Assembly: GCA_007131525.1 (NCBI GenBank)
Contig: SLQK01000075.1
Coordinates: 1 to 11,460, forward strand
DNA: 11,460 nt
Reading direction: 5' to 3'
DNA from: Nitriliruptoraceae bacterium
Lineage (GTDB): Bacteria; Actinomycetota; Nitriliruptoria; Nitriliruptorales; Nitriliruptoraceae
Within the stretch, counting starts at the first letter, position 1. Each line of letters opens with the position of its first letter. A program made the translations under genes and the position numbers. The notes under the pieces are model-generated. The model was given only the letters and a program-made list of their open reading frames with translations, had not been told where the DNA came from and did no database searches. Shown one piece after another: positions 7,137 through 11,460 of this stretch.

Positions 7137-7712
7137 GTGCCTGATCTCAGCACGCAGCTGCTGGCGGTGTGGACCGCGCTGTGGCCCGCGCTGGCCATCG
7201 CCGGGCTGCGGGCCACCGACGTGTCGTTGAACGTGTTCCGGGTCGTGTTCGTGGTCCAGGGCCGTCGCCTGCTGGCCGCCACGGCGGCCGGGCTGGAGGC
7301 CGGCACCTGGTTGGCTGCCGCCGGGATCGTCCTGGCGGACCTGACCTGGCTGCGGGCCGCGGGGTTCGTCGCCGGCGTCGCGCTCGGCACCGCCATCGGG
7401 GTGGAACTGACCGCCCGACTGCGCCTGGGCATGAAGACCGTCCGCATCTACGTCCACGTCGAGGAGGACGATCGCCACCACCTCGACGGCCACGACGTCG
7501 CCCGGGTCCTGCACCACGCCGGCTACCGGGCCACGGTGTTCCGGGGCACCGGCTACCGCGGACCGGTCGACATGGTCCTCTCGACGGTCCCCTACCGGGA
7601 GACCGAGCAGGTCCTGGCACTGGCACGCTCGGTCGCCCCCGCCTCCTTCGCCGCCATCGACAACAGCCCCCACCCGGCCACGCCCGGGACCTCGACCGCC
7701 GGCCGCGTCTGA
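7137..7712 (+). CDS. UPF0316 family membrane protein (DUF5698 + DUF2179)
   Basis: This 191-residue protein of unknown function matches the UPF0316 layout and length (about 170-190). A hydrophobic N-terminal half with about three membrane segments (roughly 7-24, 52-70, 73-90) corresponds to DUF5698. It carries the typical DVSLNVFRVVFVVQGRRLLA run (28-47) and GVALGTAIGVELTARLRLG (80-98). A soluble DUF2179-like half (about 100-175) begins TVRIYVHVEE and contains HHAGYRATVFRGTGYRG and DMVLSTVPYRE. DUF2179 domains also occur in YitT-type membrane proteins and are thought to be cytoplasmic sensing or ligand-binding units; the ligand is unknown. GTG 7137 is preferred because GGAG lies 7 nt upstream; GTG 7134 and GTG 7095 are in-frame alternatives. 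A renalase-like gene follows 46 nt downstream, possibly in one transcript. Confidence 0.88.
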   Translation: MPDLSTQLLAVWTALWPALAIAGLRATDVSLNVFRVVFVVQGRRLLAATAAGLEAGTWLAAAGIVLADLTWLRAAGFVAGVALGTAIGVELTARLRLGMKTVRIYVHVEEDDRHHLDGHDVARVLHHAGYRATVFRGTGYRGPVDMVLSTVPYRETEQVLALARSVAPASFAAIDNSPHPATPGTSTAGRV

Positions 7713-7758
7713 TCCGGTCCAGGTGCGCGGTGGCGGCGAACCTGCCCGGAGGTGCACC

Positions 7759-8805
7759 GTGGCGGACGTGATCGTGGTCGGCGCTGGTGTCGCCGGCGCC
7801 CTCGCGGCCCAGGAGCTGCTCCGGGCCGGGCACCACCTCGTCGTGCTCGACAAGGGCCTGGCGGTCGGGGGACGGCTCGCCTCCCGCCGGGTCGGACCGG
7901 CGACCTTCGACGTCGGGGCCCAGTTCCTGACCGCCAAGACCCCCCGCTTCGCAGCACACCTCGGGACCTGGGCAGCGCAGGGGGTGGTCCGGACCTGGTT
8001 CCACGGCAGCCCCGACCAGCACGAGCCCGCGGGACCCGACGGCCATCCCCGGTTCCGGGGCACCCCGACGATGCGCCGGATCGCCGAGCACCTGACCCGC
8101 CACCTGGACGTCCGGCTCGGCACGGTGGTGCGCGCGATCACCCCCACCCGCCAGGGGTGGGAGGTGCAGGTCACCTCCCGCGCTCCCGCGCGATCGTCGG
8201 CACCGGTGTCGTCAGCCGCTGGCGACACCCACCGCACCTTCAGCGCCGACGCCGTCCTGCTCACCTGCCCGCTGCCCCAGACCCGGGACCTGCTGACCGC
8301 GGGTGCCGCCCGGCTGCCCGCCGCCGCCGCTGACCGGCTGGCCGCCGCCACCTACGACCCGTGCCTGACCCTCCTGGCGGTCCCGACCGGTCCCACCACC
8401 CTGCCCTCGCGCGGGGCCCTGCGGCTGGCCGACGGTGAGGTGGCCTGGCTCACCGACCACCTGGTCAGCGGGGCCTCGACCGCTCCGGCCGTCACGATCC
8501 ATGGGAGCGCGGGCTACAGCCGGGACCGGTTCGACGCCGCACCCGAGGTGCTGGTCAGGGAGCTCACCGCCGCCGCGCGCGGACCGTTGGGCACCGATGT
8601 CGAGGTGGTCCACCTCCACCGCTGGCGGTACGCCACGCCCACCGCCGAACTGGGCCCGGAGCCGATGGTCCACCGGGTCGCCGGCCTGCCGCTGGCCATC
8701 GCCGGTGACGCCTTCGACGGCGGCCGCGTCGAGGGCGCCGCGTTGTCGGGGCTGCGCACGGGCGCGGCGCTGGCCGATGAGCTGCGGGCGGGTCCGACCC
8801 GCTGA
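7759..8805 (+). CDS. Renalase-like FAD-dependent oxidoreductase (amine oxidase superfamily)
   Basis: This is a 348-residue flavoprotein. The N-terminal Rossmann fold shows VIVVGAGVAGALAAQ (GxGxxG at 8-13), with Asp31 ending beta 2 to bind the FAD ribose and GGRLASRR at 37-44. The motifs TFDVGAQFLTAKTPRF (49-64) and WAAQGVVRTW (71-80), then the ATYDPCLTLLAV segment, are those of the renalase-like branch. The C-terminal AGDAFDGGRVEGAALSGLRT (about 315-334) closes the FAD site. Known bacterial renalases oxidise wrongly reduced dihydro-NAD(P) isomers; whether this protein does so is inference. GTG 7759 is chosen because GGAGG stands 6 nt upstream and the protein then starts at the Rossmann strand. 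No signal peptide is visible, so it is probably cytosolic. It ends 24 nt before the convergent phosphatase gene. Confidence 0.9.
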   Translation: MADVIVVGAGVAGALAAQELLRAGHHLVVLDKGLAVGGRLASRRVGPATFDVGAQFLTAKTPRFAAHLGTWAAQGVVRTWFHGSPDQHEPAGPDGHPRFRGTPTMRRIAEHLTRHLDVRLGTVVRAITPTRQGWEVQVTSRAPARSSAPVSSAAGDTHRTFSADAVLLTCPLPQTRDLLTAGAARLPAAAADRLAAATYDPCLTLLAVPTGPTTLPSRGALRLADGEVAWLTDHLVSGASTAPAVTIHGSAGYSRDRFDAAPEVLVRELTAAARGPLGTDVEVVHLHRWRYATPTAELGPEPMVHRVAGLPLAIAGDAFDGGRVEGAALSGLRTGAALADELRAGPTR

Positions 8806-8809
8806 CCGC

Positions 8810-8830
8810 AGCCGAGCCCGGGTCGCGGCT
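8810..8830. terminator. Weak hairpin between convergent genes
   Basis: AGCCG (8810-8814) and CGGCT (8826-8830) can pair around an 11-nt loop in the 24-nt gap between the convergent flavoprotein and phosphatase genes. The stem is short and has no T-tract, so it is only a candidate bidirectional terminator. Confidence 0.2.
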
Positions 8831-9612
8831 CAGCGCATCTGGGGCACCGCATCGGAGGTCGTGCCGGTGACGAAGCCACCCGTCCGCAGCTCCACCGGCA
8901 GGTGGGCCAGATCGTTGTAGCTCGCCAGGATCGGCCGGACGGCCCCCGGGTCGGCGCCGTCGGCGGCCCCGTCCGCGGCGCCGTTGCCACCGGTGGTGCC
9001 CTCGTCGGGCACGACCGACCCGTCCTCGTCGACCAGCAGGAGCAGCTCGGCCACGGAGGCGTTGCCGACGGGCCCCAGGGACCGCGACCTGAGCCCGAGC
9101 AGACGGTGCAGGCCGTGCCAGATGCTGCCGCCGTGGGTGACGACCACGGTGATCCCACCCCGCGGCGTGGTGAGCAGCAGCGATGCGAGCGCCGGAGCGA
9201 CCCGGTCGGCGAGCTCGGTCGCCGTCTCGGCCCCGATCTCGGTCATGACGTCGGCGCCCGTGGTCCAGCGTCGGTACCGCTCGGGCTCCGCGGCTGCCAG
9301 GTCGGCGTGGGAGCGCCCCTCCCAGCGACCGAAGGCACGCTCCCGCAGCCGGCGGTCCTGCTGCACCTCGACCCCGACCCGGGCGGACACGGGCTCGGCC
9401 GTCTCGGCAGCACGCTGCAGGTCGGAGCTGACGATCCGCACCGCCGCCGGCTCGGCCTCCCGCAGGCGCTGCAGCCCGGGGGCGTAGGCCGCCGCGAAGG
9501 CGCGGGCCTGCTCGTGACCGCGGGGTGACAGACCTGCGCAGGACTGGCCCTGGATGCGCCCTTCGGCGTTCCAGAGCGACTCGCCGTGCCGCACCAGCAG
9601 CAGGTGCCTCAT
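8830..9612 (-). CDS. Histidine phosphatase family protein (phosphoglycerate-mutase-like)
   Basis: The 260-residue protein belongs to branch 1 of the histidine phosphatase superfamily. The N-terminal LLLVRHGESLWNAEGRIQGQ carries the phosphate-accepting His9 with Arg8. SSDLQRAAETA (62-72) supplies the second Arg, RLRERAFGRWEGRS (88-101) the acid Glu91, and VVVTHGGSIW (156-165) the second His160. The set of catalytic residues is complete. Family members near rsfS are often annotated phosphoglycerate mutase, but sequence alone cannot separate a mutase from a phosphatase on sugars, cofactors or nucleotides. The C-terminal third carries a Gly/Ala/Asp low-complexity insert (about 210-225) before a conserved-looking tail with SYNDLAHL. 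The ATG overlaps the rsfS stop by 4 bp (ATGA), implying translational coupling. Confidence 0.92.
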   Translation of the reverse strand: MRHLLLVRHGESLWNAEGRIQGQSCAGLSPRGHEQARAFAAAYAPGLQRLREAEPAAVRIVSSDLQRAAETAEPVSARVGVEVQQDRRLRERAFGRWEGRSHADLAAAEPERYRRWTTGADVMTEIGAETATELADRVAPALASLLLTTPRGGITVVVTHGGSIWHGLHRLLGLRSRSLGPVGNASVAELLLLVDEDGSVVPDEGTTGGNGAADGAADGADPGAVRPILASYNDLAHLPVELRTGGFVTGTTSDAVPQMR

Positions 9613-10175
9613 GCGGTCGCCGAGCCACCACGCGGCGCGGCCGACGTCGTGGCGCTACCTGCCGGCACGGCGTGTCCGGCCGCGGCGGCGACGGCGACGC
9701 CGACGTCCGAGGGCAGCACCTCACCGGTGTGGACGTCGCGCCGGGGGACATCGGCCCACAGCCGCTCCAGGGCGTACAGCCCCCGCTGCTCGGTGAGGAA
9801 CAGGTGGCAGACCAGGTCCCCGTAGTCGAGCAGCACCCACCCGGCCGACGGCGTCCCCTCGCGACGGAGCGGCCGGCGTCCCTGCTCGCGCAGCCGCTCC
9901 TCGATCCGTTCGGCGATGGCCTTGAGCTGCCGGTCGCTGCCGGCACTCGCGAGCAGGAACAGATCGACGATCACGAGCAGGTCGCTGACGTCGAGCAGGG
10001 CGAGATCCGTCGCCTTGACGTCGTCGGCCGCATCGGCGGCGGCGACGGCGAGCTGGACGGCCTCTTCGGTGGCTGGCACGGGACGGGCTCGAGGTTCGGG
10101 GACGGCTGGCCGGGTCCGCGGCCCGGACGTGACCGGGCGGCGGGAACGGGGCACAGGGTACGTCGAGGTTCGCAC
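9609..10175 (-). CDS. rsfS: Ribosomal silencing factor RsfS
   Basis: RsfS (RsfA/DUF143/Iojap family) binds uL14 on the 50S subunit and blocks joining with the 30S when nutrients fall. The conserved domain spans about residues 36-144 of 188. It shows EEAVQLAVAAADAADDVKA, LLDVSDLLVIVDLFLLASAG, SDRQLKAIAERIEERL and GWVLLDYGDLVCHLFL, with the final YALERLWADVP. Beyond the domain there is an Arg/Pro-rich N-terminal extension of about 35 residues and an Ala-rich C-terminal tail of about 40. GTG 10175 is chosen because GGGAG lies 9 nt upstream and it starts 27 nt after the preceding stop. GTG 10079 would give a 156-residue protein beginning almost at the domain but lacks a ribosome binding site. Downstream it overlaps the phosphatase gene by 4 bp. 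Confidence 0.93.
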   Translation of the reverse strand: MRTSTYPVPRSRRPVTSGPRTRPAVPEPRARPVPATEEAVQLAVAAADAADDVKATDLALLDVSDLLVIVDLFLLASAGSDRQLKAIAERIEERLREQGRRPLRREGTPSAGWVLLDYGDLVCHLFLTEQRGLYALERLWADVPRRDVHTGEVLPSDVGVAVAAAAGHAVPAGSATTSAAPRGGSATA

Positions 10176-10202
10176 CCGCGGGCGCTCCCGTGGTCGGGGT
10201 GC

Positions 10203-11414
10203 TCAGCCCCCGTCGGGCGGGAAGTCCGCGCCGACCACGATCGTGATGTCGACCACCGAGCCCGGCGTCGCCGCCAGCTCCAGCTCCCCGACCCCGAGGC
10301 GCGCCTGGACGTCCCGGCCGACCGCCAGCTGGGCCTCGGAGCTGTCGTGCAGCACGATGCGGGTGGTCTCGTAGGTGAAGCGGTCGGCGTTGCCGCTCAG
10401 GACGACCCGGTACCCGCCATCGGCCAGCCGCTCGGCCACCTGCTGCCCGATCCGCGGAACGCCGTTGCCGTTGAGGATCTGGACGTCGCGCCCGCCCGTG
10501 ACCTGGCCACCGGACCGCGCGGCGGCGAACCGGTCGGCGACCAGCTCACTGGTCCGACCGGGATCCGGCCGGTACCCCGCATCGGGACCGCTGCCCAGCG
10601 GCGCCACGGGCAGGGTCCAGGTCGTGACGCGGTCGGCCTCCCGCGCCCGGGCCAGCTCCAGCAGCACCACCCGGACCAGCTCGGGGTCCTCGGTCTCGAT
10701 CACGGCACCACCATCAGCGAGCTCCATGCCGAGCCAGCGGTCCACCAGCGTCGGGTCCTCGGCCACCGCGTCCAGCACGGCACCCAGGACCTGCTGGACC
10801 CGCGGCAGGGCATCCAGCTCGGACTCCCCCTGGGCGACCAGGGTCAGGTACTCCGCCCCGCGGGCGCCGTCGAGGACCTGCACCCCGGGCTCGAAGCGCA
10901 CCCGCCCACCGCGATCGACGAGCTGGGTCCGGACGGTGACCTCGATGCCACCCATGCTGTCCAGCAGGGCCGTCCACCCGGCTGTGGTGATGCTCGCGGC
11001 CGCGTCGATGCGGATGCCGAGCAGGTTGGCGACGGTGACGGAGGTCAGCGGCGTGCCGCCGAGCGTGTGCGCGTCGCCCAGCGGGAAGGTGCCGTGGCCG
11101 GGGACGTCGACGATCGTGCCGGTCGGGAGCAGCAGCGCAGTGCCCTCCCCGTCGGTCCGGTCCTGGGCGAGCACCGCGAGCCGCACCGCCGCCGAGTCGT
11201 CGTCCGCAGCCGGCACGGCGACCAGGTGCAGGGTCGGTTGCGCCTGGTCGATCTCGCCGATCGGATCGGGGACCGCCTCGTCGCCGCCGACCAGGTCCAG
11301 CGCCCGGAACAGCAGACCCGACGCCCCGACCACCACCACGACGGCCAGCAGCGCGAGGGCGACCCCACCCAGCACGCGCCGCGACAGCGCCTGCCGCCGA
11401 CGGCGCACCCCCAC
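10203..11414 (-). CDS. Membrane-anchored LCP-like protein with LytR C-terminal domain, catalytic motifs apparently lost
   Basis: The 403-residue protein has an Arg-rich cytoplasmic start (RRRRQALSRR), one transmembrane helix (about 14-36) and an extracytoplasmic region. Residues about 60-215 follow the LytR-CpsA-Psr layout: TSVTVANLLGIRIDAAASIT, LLDSMGGIEVTV, FEPGVQVLDGARGAEYL and PRVQQVLGAVL. Residues 309-397 form a LytR_C domain (VQILNGNGVPRIGQQVAERL to VDITIVVGADF). LCP enzymes attach glycopolymers to peptidoglycan. Here the usual Asp-Thr pair is not evident, the PRD-type motif reads LLPTGT, and the usual Arg-rich segment after the Tyr reads TLVAQGESELDALPR. So it is probably not an active ligase. 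The GTG at 11414 has no strong ribosome binding site, and the frame is open to the window edge, so the true start may lie further right. It precedes rsfS by 27 nt, likely in one operon. Confidence 0.85.
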   Translation of the reverse strand: MGVRRRRQALSRRVLGGVALALLAVVVVVGASGLLFRALDLVGGDEAVPDPIGEIDQAQPTLHLVAVPAADDDSAAVRLAVLAQDRTDGEGTALLLPTGTIVDVPGHGTFPLGDAHTLGGTPLTSVTVANLLGIRIDAAASITTAGWTALLDSMGGIEVTVRTQLVDRGGRVRFEPGVQVLDGARGAEYLTLVAQGESELDALPRVQQVLGAVLDAVAEDPTLVDRWLGMELADGGAVIETEDPELVRVVLLELARAREADRVTTWTLPVAPLGSGPDAGYRPDPGRTSELVADRFAAARSGGQVTGGRDVQILNGNGVPRIGQQVAERLADGGYRVVLSGNADRFTYETTRIVLHDSSEAQLAVGRDVQARLGVGELELAATPGSVVDITIVVGADFPPDGG

Positions 11415-11430
11415 GCCCGCGCCACCACCG

Positions 11431-11460
11431 CTAGCCCTGCGACGCCGCGGCGCCGGGGCC
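11431..11460 (-). CDS. Possible 3' end of the upstream gene (nine codons and a TAG)
   Basis: In the frame starting at 11460 on the minus strand, nine codons (GPGAAASQG) end in TAG at 11433-11431, 16 nt before the next GTG. By conserved gene order this would be the tail of nadD, but nine low-complexity residues cannot show that. Alternatively this DNA is part of the extended LCP-like frame, which is also open here. Confidence 0.2.
   Translation of the reverse strand, partial: GPGAAASQG

Noticed and set aside
6449..7144. A 231-codon plus-strand frame across the leuS 5' end, the tRNA and the spacer.
   Set aside because: It would contain the whole tRNA gene and the antisense of leuS; there is no domain or ribosome binding site.
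1..11460. Search for a hidden novel system: CRISPR repeats, insertion sequence ends, phage genes, toxin-antitoxin pairs, retron or defence modules.
   Set aside because: Apart from short spacers every stretch is filled by recognisable housekeeping or competence genes. I saw no direct-repeat arrays, transposase, integrase or reverse transcriptase motifs.

Overview
The window is very GC-rich, with G or C at nearly every third codon position, frequent GTG starts and no long AT-rich stretch. Gene content and order point to a chromosomal segment of a high-GC actinobacterium (Actinomycetota). The order (upstream gene, probably nadD, outside the window) - LCP/LytR_C protein - rsfS - histidine phosphatase - leuS - degV - comEA - comEC fits the conserved actinobacterial nadD-rsfS-gpm-degV-comEA-comEC neighbourhood. 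A LytR_C protein beside rsfS, and leuS inside the cluster, suggest a deep-branching lineage such as Nitriliruptoria or Euzebya. That placement is an inference from recall, not a search.

Layout. Positions 1-6688 hold a minus-strand run read right to left: leuS, degV (4 nt after leuS), comEA (after a 92-nt spacer with two hairpins) and comEC (running off the left edge). Positions 6689-8805 hold a plus-strand block: a tRNA-Ala(GGC) gene, a strong hairpin behind it, a UPF0316 (DUF5698/DUF2179) membrane protein and a renalase-like FAD flavoprotein. Positions 8830-11414 are again minus strand: an LCP-like/LytR_C membrane-anchored protein, the ribosomal silencing factor RsfS and a histidine phosphatase whose start overlaps the rsfS stop by 4 bp.

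Functionally this is mostly housekeeping: leucyl-tRNA synthesis, ribosome silencing in starvation, fatty-acid binding (DegV), DNA uptake (ComEA presents DNA, ComEC is the channel) and an envelope-associated protein. The plus-strand block interrupts an otherwise co-directional minus-strand neighbourhood.

I found no CRISPR array, insertion sequence, phage gene, toxin-antitoxin pair or recognisable defence locus, and no convincing new multi-gene system. The most unusual items are an LCP domain that appears to lack its catalytic residues, the plus-strand block itself, and hairpins in the tRNA-UPF0316 and degV-comEA spacers.
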